DNA of 64,000 nt, taken from contig JACPOI010000006.1 in assembly GCA_016185015.1 (NCBI GenBank), forward strand, positions 61,047-125,046, in the 5' to 3' direction. Origin of the DNA: Burkholderiales bacterium. GTDB taxonomy: Bacteria > Pseudomonadota > Gammaproteobacteria > Burkholderiales > Burkholderiaceae_C. The number at the start of each line of letters is the position of its first letter. The first letter of the stretch is position 1. A program made the translations under genes and the position numbers. The notes beneath the pieces were generated by a model. The model searched no databases and was not told the DNA's origin. It worked only from the letters and a program-made list of their open reading frames with translations. Shown here piece after piece: positions 25,401-32,243 of this stretch.

Positions 25401-25672
25401 AAGACGCAATGACGCAGGCCGAGACGCAAAAGGTCAAGCTGGCGGCCAAGGCCTTGCTGCACCGCTTGCGGGATGAACCACCCAAGGTACTGGTTCAGGA
25501 CTGGTACAAGACCGACCAGACACGCCGGATTGTGCGGTCAACCGTGGCCGAGGTGCTGGACCGGGAATTGCCGCTCGAAAGCTACGACCGCGTCTTGTTC
25601 CAGACCAAGTGCGACAACGTCTTTCACCTAGTACTGGATCTGGCGGCGCAAGGCCGCAAGTGGGCGCTCTGA
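22409..25672 (+). CDS. hsdR: Type I restriction enzyme subunit HsdR
   Basis: The 1087-residue protein is the DNA-translocating and cleaving subunit. An N-terminal PD-(D/E)xK nuclease is seen as Asp155 followed by Glu169-Leu-Lys171 (RPDVLLYVNG then FVELKN). The Walker A sequence HTQGSGKS is near 313-320 and the DEAH box at 417-420 (VDEAHRTQYK). Further SF2 helicase motifs (TGTPLL, TGFDAP, QTIARANR) and a long helical C-terminus follow. It is complete and intact, so the system is probably active. The gap to fic is 12 bp with no room for a promoter, so it is likely read from the xre-fic promoter, apart from hsdMS. Confidence 0.95.
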   Translation: MPNFISEDQIEQALLQRLQHLCGFDVLECHTADPADLNDGSGRSDKREVLLPARLKAAALRLNPQIPEPVEAALARLADRRQAMSLVAANREVDGLLRDGIPVTYEDAQGKTQQERLRLIDFSASGVRHNEFLAVSQLWIKCTGPTALADYRRPDVLLYVNGIPLVFVELKNSNVKLKAAYSDNLTNYKQDIPQLFITNAFCVLSNAVETRLGSLTGQWEHFFGWLRVHDEKEKIDRAQIAEAGTSLERLVEGLCRPERLLDYVENFVLFHRETNKILAQNHQFIGVNHALAQFEERHTRSGAERGKLGVFWHTQGSGKSFSMVFYVRKILRKLTGNFSFVVVTDREDLDGQIYRNFLNTGTVKPEDAAQPRNSEELRKFLGLNKRLVFTLIQKFRYDKGAKYPVLSSRDDIVVIVDEAHRTQYKTLAENMRAGLPHASYLAFTGTPLLGRERKTNEWFGDYVSEYTFQQSMEDGATVPLFYQKRVPEMQVQNEDLSEEFYQIIEDENLDEAQQEKLEKRFATEMQVITRDDRLETIARDIVYHFPRRGYLGKGMVVSVDKFTAVKMYDKVQWHWKAEIKALLGRISQTANEVEKQRLKKTVEWMRRVEMAVVISEEAGENEKFAARKLDIKPHRERMNRLDEHGHDIEANFKDEAHPLQLVFVCAMWLTGFDAPTVSTLYLDKPMKDHTLMQTIARANRVTPWQINGVEKRNGEIVDYYNVFRNMKKALRDYAQGEEGLDEPPVRDKSALFSLLDDAIDQALSYCAASGINLREVLAAGDVFAHLGLFNEFANTLLGSDELRRTFYVYENTVSALYEACKPEVLGQDKARTVAALAYLRGVTEALVEQQDIDKVAQRVSELLDESVVVNDAEGFQAREFEAQYRIVKRGRTWDLSRIDFDKLRQDFGQAVYKNIEIADLRGFIAHKLELMLAQNSTRGQFGQRFQQIIDKYNAGGSSTEQYYEELMQFTQDMRAEDARPLREGLSEDELEIFDLLRKDAMTQAETQKVKLAAKALLHRLRDEPPKVLVQDWYKTDQTRRIVRSTVAEVLDRELPLESYDRVLFQTKCDNVFHLVLDLAAQGRKWAL

Positions 25673-25681
25673 AACCCTGAA

Positions 25682-26911
25682 TTAGCGCTGGTACATCCAG
25701 CGCCGCGACCAGGGCAGGCCGCGGGCGGGGCGGCCCGACTTGCGGCACAGCACCTGGTAGAGCGAGATCTCGTCGTTCTCGAAGGCCCACTGGCAGCCCG
25801 CCAGGTAGACACGCCAGATGCGCCAGCGCCGCTCGCCCACCATGTCGCGCAACTGTTCGCCACCCGCTTCGAAGGCCTGGCTCCACAGCCCCGTGGTGCG
25901 CGCGTAGTGGCGGCGCAGGCTTTCCACGTCCAGCGCTTCCAGGCCGCCGGCCTGCAGGGTCTTGAGCACGGTGCTGATGTGCGGCAGCTCACCCTGCGGG
26001 AACACATAACGGTCGATGAAACGACCGCCGCCGTAGGCGGTCTCGCCGTCGTTGACGTCGGTGGACGTGATGCCGTGGTTGAGCACCCAGCCCTCGTCGG
26101 CCAGCAGGCCGTTGATGCAGGCGAAATAACCCTCCAGGTGCCGCAGGCCGACGTGCTCGAACATGCCCACGCTGGTGATGCGGTCGAACTGGCCTTGCAC
26201 GTCGCGGTAGTCCTGCAGGCGGATCTCCACCCGGTCCTGCAGGCCGGCGGTGCGCACCCGCTCCGTGGCCAGCTCGAACTGGCGTTGCGAGAGCGTGATG
26301 CCCGTGCAGCGCGCGCCGAATTTCTCGGCCGCGCGGATCACCAGCGCGCCCCAGCCGCAACCGATGTCCAGCAGGCGCTGGTTGGGCTGCAGTTGCACCT
26401 TGGTCAGGATGTGGTCGATCTTCTTGAGCTGCGCTTCTTCCAGGGTCTCGTCGCCGTTCTCGAAGTAGGCGCAGGAATAGACCATGCGCGGGTCCAGCCA
26501 GGCCTGGTAGAACGCGTTGGAGACGTCGTAGTGGTACTGGATGGCTGCGCTGTCGCTCTTCTGGGTGTGCTGGAAGTGGCGCGCGATGCGCGTGAGACGG
26601 CTCTCGGTCCGGCTGCCGGCTTCGGCCAGGCGGTGCGCCATCTCCAGGAGGTCGTCCACGCTGCCCTCCACATCGATCAGGCCTTCGACATAGGCCTCGC
26701 CCAGACTGTCCAGCGTGGGCGAGAGCAGCAGGGGCACGGCGCTGGCCTTGCGCACCCGGAGCACGACCTTTGGGCTGCTGAAGTCCCCCAGGCGCAGGCC
26801 CGAGCCGGGCGCCGGGTTCTCGCCCCATTGCACGAGCAGGGGCAAGTTGGATTTGGACTTGAGCTGAGCCACCCACGGGCTCAACACCGCTTCCATGCTG
26901 GACGTCATCAT
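25682..26911 (-). CDS. cfa: Cyclopropane-fatty-acyl-phospholipid synthase
   Basis: The 409-residue enzyme transfers a methylene from SAM to unsaturated acyl chains of membrane phospholipids. The SAM motif LDIGCGWGALVIRAAE is near 180. The family segments YHYDVSNAFYQAWLDPRMVYSC (split near 125-150) and SVGMFEHVG near 250 carry the bicarbonate and substrate residues. GGGAG precedes the first of two adjacent ATG codons. It converges on hsdR with 9 bp between the stops. Expected roles are in acid and stress resistance. Confidence 0.93.
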   Translation of the reverse strand: MMTSSMEAVLSPWVAQLKSKSNLPLLVQWGENPAPGSGLRLGDFSSPKVVLRVRKASAVPLLLSPTLDSLGEAYVEGLIDVEGSVDDLLEMAHRLAEAGSRTESRLTRIARHFQHTQKSDSAAIQYHYDVSNAFYQAWLDPRMVYSCAYFENGDETLEEAQLKKIDHILTKVQLQPNQRLLDIGCGWGALVIRAAEKFGARCTGITLSQRQFELATERVRTAGLQDRVEIRLQDYRDVQGQFDRITSVGMFEHVGLRHLEGYFACINGLLADEGWVLNHGITSTDVNDGETAYGGGRFIDRYVFPQGELPHISTVLKTLQAGGLEALDVESLRRHYARTTGLWSQAFEAGGEQLRDMVGERRWRIWRVYLAGCQWAFENDEISLYQVLCRKSGRPARGLPWSRRWMYQR

Positions 26912-27160
26912 GAATCTCCCTTAGAACGAGCTTTTCATGGACAGGCCAGGATTGACGGCCTGCGGTCATCTCCACGCATTATTCGGACCAGGACCCGGGC
27001 GTGGAATTGGATAGTGTCTATGAGGCCCATAGGGAATTCAAGGTTTTCAGCCCTGGCTTATATTCACGGATGGCCTGCGCTGCCCGCCCTGCGGTTAGCG
27101 TCTGCGGGGAACTTGCACCAGTCTGGCGCACTCCCAACTGTTTCCCCCACCCTGGTACCC

Positions 27161-29314
27161 ATGACTCTTCTCCGTCATCTGCGCTCCCTGTTGCTGGCTC
27201 CGCTTTTTACAGCCGCCGCTCTCTTCGCTCCGTACGCCAGCGCACAGTTGGGTGCCCAGAAAGCCGTCGTCACCACCGACCAGGCCCGCACCGAACTGCT
27301 GGCCCATGCGCCCGAAGGCATTTCTCCCGGCCAGCCGGTCTGGGTGGGACTGCGCATCGAGCACAAGAAGCACTGGCACACCTACTGGAAAAACGCCGGC
27401 GACTCCGGCCTGCCCACCGTGCTGGAGTGGACGCTGCCGCCGGGCGTCCAGGCCGGCGAGATCGCCTGGCCCATCCCGAAGAAGATTTCGGTCGGCCCCC
27501 TGGTCAACTACGGCTATGAAGACACGCTGCTGCTGGCCGTGCCGCTGACCATCACGCCCGACTTCAAGCCGCCCCTGCTGGGCGACGAGCTCACCGTCAA
27601 GCTGCGCGCCAGCTGGCTGATCTGCAAGACCGAGTGCATCCCCGAGGAAGGCGAGTACACCCTGCGCATTCCGCTCAAGGGCTCCACCGCGCTGCATGGC
27701 CCCGTCTTCGAGGCCGCGCTGAAAGCCCAGCCCCGGGCGCTGGACGCGGGCAAGAACAGCCGCATCCAGATCGAGGGCCAGACCCTAAAGCTCAGCGTTG
27801 CGGGCCTGCCCGCCAGCCTTCAAGGCAAGCCGCTGGACGCCTTCCCCGAAACCGCCGAGGTCATCAACCCCTCGACACCCTGGCAGCAGCGCTGGCAGGG
27901 CGCCGTATGGACGGCCGAACTCCCGCTCATGGCGCAGCGCAGCGCCAGCCCCACCCTGCTGCCGGTGGTGCTGACCCAGGGCGGCCAGGGCTGGCGCGTC
28001 GAGCTGCCCGTCAGCGGCAACTGGCCGGCCAGCGCCGCGCCGGCTGCCCTCTCGCCGGCCCTGCAGGCGGCCCTGGCCGCCAATGCCGCACAGGTGCCTG
28101 CCGCTGCGCCGCCGCTGGGCTTCTACGCCGCGCTGCTGGGTGCGCTGATCGGCGGCCTCATCCTCAACCTCATGCCCTGCGTGTTCCCGGTGCTGGCCAT
28201 CAAGGTGCTGAGCTTCACGCGCCATGCCGACGACCACCGCAGCCACCGCATCAGCGGCCTGGCCTATACCGCCGGGGTCATCGTCAGCTTCGTCCTGCTG
28301 GGCCTGCTGCTGCTGGGCCTGCGCGCCGCCGGCGAGAGCCTGGGCTGGGGCTTCCAGCTACAGGACCCGTGGGTGGTGGCCGCCCTGGCCGCGCTGTTCA
28401 CCGTCATTGCGCTCAACCTGGTTGGCGTGTTCGAGTTCGGCCAGTTCGCGCCCAGCTCGCTGGCGGCCTTCCAGGCGCGCCATCCGGTGATCGACGCCTT
28501 CCTCACCGGCGTGCTGGCCGTGGCCGTGGCCTCGCCCTGCACCGCGCCCTTCATGGGCGCCTCGCTGGGCCTGGCCGTCACGCTGCCGCCCGCGCAGGCC
28601 CTGTTGATCTTCGCCGCGCTGGGCCTGGGCCTGGCACTGCCCTACCTGGCCGTCAGCTTTGTGCCGGCGTTCGCGCGCCTGCTGCCCAAGCCGGGCGCGT
28701 GGATGGACGCGCTGCGCAAACTGCTGGCCTTCCCCATGCTGGTCACCGTGGTCTGGCTGGTCTGGGTCATGGGCCACCAGAGCGGCGTGGACGGCGCGGC
28801 CGCCCTGCTGACCCTGCTGATCGCGCTCAGCGCCGTGATCTGGGCGCTCACGCTGCAGGGCCGCCTGCGCACGGTGATCGCCACGCTGCTGGTCGCCGCA
28901 GGCGCCTGGGCGGCCTGGGCCCTGGGCCCCTACATGTTCAAGATCGAGACCGCCACGGCCAGCCAGGCCAGCGGCGAACGCTGGTCGGCCTGGAGCCCCG
29001 AGCGCGTGCAGACCCTGCTGGCCGGTGGCCAGACCGTCTTCGTGGACTACACCGCCGCCTGGTGCGTGACCTGCCAGTACAACAAGCAGACGACGCTGGC
29101 CGACGCGCAGGTGCTGGCCGACTTCGATGCCAAAAACGTCGTGATGCTGCGCGCCGACTGGACCCGGCGCGACCCCGCCATCACCGCCGCCCTGGCCCAG
29201 CTGGGCCGCAACGGCGTGCCGGTCTACGTTTTCTACCGCCCCGGCCGTGCACCCCAGGTGCTGTCCGAAGTGCTGAGCGTGGGCGAAGTGCGCCAGGCAC
29301 TGGCTTCCCTCTGA
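27161..29314 (+). CDS. DsbD/ScsB-like membrane thiol:disulfide reductase
   Basis: The 717-residue protein begins at MTLLRHLRS with a signal peptide ending near ASAQ; the frame is open far to the left but only as shadow of cfa. It has a periplasmic N-terminal domain with a cysteine pair (CKTEC, near 152-156), then eight or so membrane segments. The membrane cysteines lie in NLMPCVFPVLA and ASPCTAPFMG. A C-terminal thioredoxin-like domain carries CVTC. It passes electrons from cytoplasmic thioredoxin to periplasmic partners. The large N-terminal domain favours the ScsB/DsbD_2 branch over classic DsbD. It is followed 17 bp later by a redoxin. Confidence 0.88.
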   Translation: MTLLRHLRSLLLAPLFTAAALFAPYASAQLGAQKAVVTTDQARTELLAHAPEGISPGQPVWVGLRIEHKKHWHTYWKNAGDSGLPTVLEWTLPPGVQAGEIAWPIPKKISVGPLVNYGYEDTLLLAVPLTITPDFKPPLLGDELTVKLRASWLICKTECIPEEGEYTLRIPLKGSTALHGPVFEAALKAQPRALDAGKNSRIQIEGQTLKLSVAGLPASLQGKPLDAFPETAEVINPSTPWQQRWQGAVWTAELPLMAQRSASPTLLPVVLTQGGQGWRVELPVSGNWPASAAPAALSPALQAALAANAAQVPAAAPPLGFYAALLGALIGGLILNLMPCVFPVLAIKVLSFTRHADDHRSHRISGLAYTAGVIVSFVLLGLLLLGLRAAGESLGWGFQLQDPWVVAALAALFTVIALNLVGVFEFGQFAPSSLAAFQARHPVIDAFLTGVLAVAVASPCTAPFMGASLGLAVTLPPAQALLIFAALGLGLALPYLAVSFVPAFARLLPKPGAWMDALRKLLAFPMLVTVVWLVWVMGHQSGVDGAAALLTLLIALSAVIWALTLQGRLRTVIATLLVAAGAWAAWALGPYMFKIETATASQASGERWSAWSPERVQTLLAGGQTVFVDYTAAWCVTCQYNKQTTLADAQVLADFDAKNVVMLRADWTRRDPAITAALAQLGRNGVPVYVFYRPGRAPQVLSEVLSVGEVRQALASL

Positions 29315-29331
29315 AACACCTGAGATCACCG

Positions 29332-29943
29332 ATGACACGTCGCCTGCTCGTCTCCCTGATTGTTCTGTGCAGCGTCCTGCTGGCGGGCCCGGCGTCGGCC
29401 GCCCTGGGCCTGGGCCAGACGGCACCCGACATGGCGCTGTCCGATGTGCAGGGCAAACCGCTGCGCCTGAGCGACTACCGCGGCCGCCATGTGGTGCTCG
29501 AATGGAACAACCCGGGCTGCCCCTTCGTGCGCAAGCACTACCGCAGCGGCAATATGCAGGCCCTGCAGGCCGAGGCCCGGGGCCAGGGCGTGGTCTGGCT
29601 CACGGTCAACTCCACCGCCGACGGCAGCGCCGACTTCCTGACACCCCAGCAGATGGCACGCTGGCTGGCCGAGCAGAAGGCCACGCCCAGCACCGCGCTG
29701 ATGGACGAAAGCGGCGAACTCGGCCGCGCCATGGGCGCGCGCAGCGCGCTGCACATGTTCATCCTCAACCCGCGCGGCGAACTCATCTACGCCGGCGCCG
29801 TCGACAGCATCGCCTCGGCCAAGGCGGAAGATATCCAGACCGCCACCAACTACGTGCGCCAGGGCCTCAAGGAGGCGCTGGCCGGCCAGCCGCTGAGCGT
29901 GGCCACCAGCCGGCCCTATGGCTGCCCCATCACCTACCGCTGA
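29332..29943 (+). CDS. Exported redoxin (AhpC/TSA, thioredoxin-like)
   Basis: The 203-residue protein has a signal peptide (VSLIVLCSVLLAGPASA). A peroxiredoxin-like fold starts at LGQTAPDMALSDVQGKPLRL. The active region is WNNPGCPFVRKHYRSGNMQ, with a single cysteine and no CxxC. It is probably a periplasmic partner reduced by the DsbD/ScsB-like protein immediately upstream, in line with operon order. Its stop overlaps the next start by 1 bp (TGATG). The precise reaction, thiol peroxidase or other, is not evident. Confidence 0.85.
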   Translation: MTRRLLVSLIVLCSVLLAGPASAALGLGQTAPDMALSDVQGKPLRLSDYRGRHVVLEWNNPGCPFVRKHYRSGNMQALQAEARGQGVVWLTVNSTADGSADFLTPQQMARWLAEQKATPSTALMDESGELGRAMGARSALHMFILNPRGELIYAGAVDSIASAKAEDIQTATNYVRQGLKEALAGQPLSVATSRPYGCPITYR

Positions 29944-30365
29944 TGGATCAGAGCGACGACATCCACTGGGTCCTGCGCCACTGCCGCACGGTGGCCGTGG
30001 TCGGCCTCTCGCCCAAGCCGCACCGTGACAGCTATATGGTGGCGCGCTACATGCAGGCCCACGGCTGGCGCATCGTGCCGGTCAACCCCATGGCCGCCGG
30101 CCAGAGCATCCTGGGCGAGCCGGTCTATCCCAGCCTGGCCGAGGCCGCGCGCGTTGAGCGCATCGAGCTGGTGAACTGCTTTCGCAACAGCGCTGACATC
30201 CCGCCCATCGTGGACGAGGCCATCGCCATCGGCGCACAAGCTGTCTGGATGCAGCTGGGCGTGGAGCATGACGAGGCCGCGGAGCGGGCGCGCCAGGCCG
30301 GGATGCGCGTGGTGCAGAATCGCTGTCTGAAAATCGACCACGCACAGAACCAGAACCATGAGTGA
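29943..30365 (+). CDS. CoA-binding domain protein
   Basis: This 140-residue protein has a single Rossmann-like CoA-binding domain. VAVVGLSPKPHRDSY near 18 is the nucleotide loop, and VNPMAAGQSILGEPVYPSL and LVNCFRNSADIPPIV follow the family pattern. It matches the YccU/YneT-type stand-alone family of unknown function. It overlaps the redoxin gene by 1 bp and the next gene by 8 bp, so it belongs to the DsbD-redoxin transcript. Confidence 0.85.
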   Translation: MDQSDDIHWVLRHCRTVAVVGLSPKPHRDSYMVARYMQAHGWRIVPVNPMAAGQSILGEPVYPSLAEAARVERIELVNCFRNSADIPPIVDEAIAIGAQAVWMQLGVEHDEAAERARQAGMRVVQNRCLKIDHAQNQNHE

Positions 30366-30726
30366 GACCGCTACCCCCGGCATCGTCGACGGCCCCGAGC
30401 CGATCTACGTGCCTTTTGAGGAATTCCGCACCGGCCTGCCCGCCGGGCGTTTCCGCCTCATCGTCAACCCGGAGCGTGCGCGCAAGTACGTCAAGCACCG
30501 CCTGATGCTGACCGCGCTCATCCTCCCCATCATCGGCACCGGCATCGGCATGGCCTATTTCGGTTACCCCTGGCTGGGCCTGGGGCTGGTTTTGTTCGGT
30601 GTGGGCGCGCACCGCGTGGTGGCGCATCAGGCGCCCAAGATCCTGCTCTACATGGCCACGCACGACATCCGCATCTACCGCGAAGCCATCGACTTCGAGA
30701 TCATGGAAGTGCGCCTGGCCCAGTGA
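30358..30726 (+). CDS. Small hypothetical membrane protein
   Basis: This protein has 122 residues. Two hydrophobic segments (about 50-68 and 70-88; [19 protein letters not shown] and [11 protein letters not shown]) are flanked by soluble ends. I do not recognise the family. It overlaps the CoA-binding gene by 8 bp and ends 40 bp before hemE, so it may share a transcript with either side. The C-terminal tail ([17 protein letters not shown]) is probably cytoplasmic. Confidence 0.65.
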   Translation: MSETATPGIVDGPEPIYVPFEEFRTGLPAGRFRLIVNPERARKYVKHRLMLTALILPIIGTGIGMAYFGYPWLGLGLVLFGVGAHRVVAHQAPKILLYMATHDIRIYREAIDFEIMEVRLAQ

Positions 30727-30766
30727 TCCGGCCGATCCGGGGCCGGGCCTGCGACAATTGGGGGCT

Positions 30767-31867
30767 ATGAGTTCCAGCTACGCCCCCCTGCAAAACGACA
30801 CCTTCCTGCGCGCCTGCCTGCGCCAGGCCACCGACTACACCCCCCTGTGGCTCATGCGCCAGGCCGGGCGCTATCTGCCCGAGTACTGCGCCACGCGTGC
30901 CAAGGCCGGCAGCTTCATGGGCCTGGCCACCAACGTGGACTACGCCACCGAGGTCACGCTGCAGCCCCTGGCGCGTTACCCGCTCGACGCGGCCATCCTG
31001 TTTTCCGACATCCTGACCGTGCCTGACGCCATGGGCCTGGGCCTGTCCTTCGCGCAAGGCGAGGGTCCGCGCTTCGCCACTCCGGTGCGCGACGAAGCCG
31101 CCGTGGCCAAGCTCGAAGTGCCGGACCTGGAGAAGCTGCGTTACGTCTTCGACGCCGTCACCTCCATCCGCAAGGCCCTGAACGGCCGCGTGCCGCTGAT
31201 CGGCTTCTCCGGCAGCCCCTGGACGCTGGCCTGCTACATGGTCGAAGGTGCCGGTTCGGACGACTACCGCCTGGTCAAGAGCATGCTCTACAGCCGCCCG
31301 GACCTGATGCACCGCATCCTGCAGGTCAATGCCGACGCCGTGGCCGCCTACCTCAACGCCCAGATCGACGCCGGCGCCCAGGCCGTGATGGTGTTCGATT
31401 CCTGGGGCGGTGTGCTGGCCGACGGCGCCTTCCAGGAATTCAGCCTGGCCTACACGGCCCGGGTGCTGGCCGGCCTCAAACGCGACGGCGTGGACGGCAA
31501 GATCGTGCCGCGCATCGTCTTCACCAAAGGCGGCGGGCTCTGGCTGGAACAGATGGGCCAGCTCGACTGCGAAGTGCTGGGCCTGGACTGGACCATGAAC
31601 CTGGGCAAGGCGCGCGCGCTGGTCGGCGGCAGCAAGGCCCTGCAAGGCAATATCGACCCCAATGTGCTGTTCGCCCCGCCGGCGGCCATCGAGACCGAGG
31701 TGAAAAAGGTGCTGGAAAGCTTCGGCGCCCCGCACCGCGACGCCAGGAGCAGCGGCCCCACGCAGATCTTCAACCTGGGCCACGGCATCAGCCAGTACAC
31801 CCCGCCGGACCATGTGTCCGCGCTGGTGGAGGCCGTGCACACGCATTCGCGGCGGATGCGGGCCTAG
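30767..31867 (+). CDS. hemE: Uroporphyrinogen decarboxylase
   Basis: The 366-residue cytosolic enzyme removes four carboxyl groups from uroporphyrinogen III in haem synthesis. The N-terminal signature [15 protein letters not shown] is near 26-40 and [16 protein letters not shown] near 145. The C-terminal [16 protein letters not shown] closes the active site. Length is normal for the family. The GGGG before the ATG at 30767 serves as a weak ribosome-binding site. It precedes priA, from which it is separated by an AT-rich 376-bp gap. Confidence 0.97.
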   Translation: MSSSYAPLQNDTFLRACLRQATDYTPLWLMRQAGRYLPEYCATRAKAGSFMGLATNVDYATEVTLQPLARYPLDAAILFSDILTVPDAMGLGLSFAQGEGPRFATPVRDEAAVAKLEVPDLEKLRYVFDAVTSIRKALNGRVPLIGFSGSPWTLACYMVEGAGSDDYRLVKSMLYSRPDLMHRILQVNADAVAAYLNAQIDAGAQAVMVFDSWGGVLADGAFQEFSLAYTARVLAGLKRDGVDGKIVPRIVFTKGGGLWLEQMGQLDCEVLGLDWTMNLGKARALVGGSKALQGNIDPNVLFAPPAAIETEVKKVLESFGAPHRDARSSGPTQIFNLGHGISQYTPPDHVSALVEAVHTHSRRMRA

Positions 31868-31951
31868 GCCGTCAAGATCGGGCAGATCATGGTTTTCCCG
31901 AATTCCGGTGCACCACCCTGGCAGCCCCAAAAAAGCTCAGTGCAGACTCAC

Positions 31952-31960
31952 TTATGCACA
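31952..31960 (+). promoter_or_regulatory. DnaA box
   Basis: TTATGCACA is an exact match to the strict DnaA consensus TTATNCACA, 284 bp before priA. Confidence 0.5.
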
Positions 31961-32086
31961 AAATCCGTGCTGCGGTGCGCCAAAGTGCCCCCGGGGGTGT
32001 GACTGTTGCTACAAAACCAATAGCGTCGGTAAGTTGTTGATTTATAAGAAATTAGCTCATTGCTTTTTTTGAGGGCATTTTGAGCA

Positions 32087-32107
32087 AAGCCTTGATTTTC
32101 AAGGCTT
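32087..32107. terminator. Hairpin in the hemE-priA spacer
   Basis: AAGCCTTGA-TTT-TCAAGGCTT forms a perfect 9-bp stem with a 3-nt loop. A run of seven T residues lies just upstream on the plus strand (within 32063-32070) and no strong T-run follows. It may be a weak hemE terminator or an RNA structure in the priA leader. Confidence 0.4.
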
Positions 32108-32138
32108 CAGCGCGGCTCATGACAAGCTATCAACAAAG

Positions 32139-32147
32139 TTATCCACA
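32139..32147 (+). promoter_or_regulatory. DnaA box
   Basis: TTATCCACA is the highest-affinity form of the DnaA box, 97 bp before the priA start. It is followed by G, as in many oriC-type boxes. Confidence 0.55.
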
Positions 32148-32243
32148 GAAACCTTGGATCATTCGCAAAGTCATTCCAGATCAAGCACTTAGCGTGACTT
32201 TCGCCAGTCGGCATGAAGACTGACCTCCAAACACCCACATCGC

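Larger units (their letters stand above)
31868..32243. other. AT-rich spacer between hemE and priA with two DnaA boxes
   Basis: No gene is seen. The spacer is much AT-richer than its surroundings, with stretches such as GATTTATAAGAAATT. It contains two exact matches to the DnaA box TTATNCACA, at 31952-31960 and 32139-32147, and a perfect 9-bp hairpin at 32087-32107. It should contain the priA promoter. Replication-linked control of priA by DnaA is a possible meaning. Confidence 0.6.

Noticed and set aside
15129..25681. Restriction locus as a prophage or integrated element
   Set aside because: There is no integrase, no attachment repeat and no phage gene, and the flanking genes look undisturbed. 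It resembles a chromosomal defence locus.
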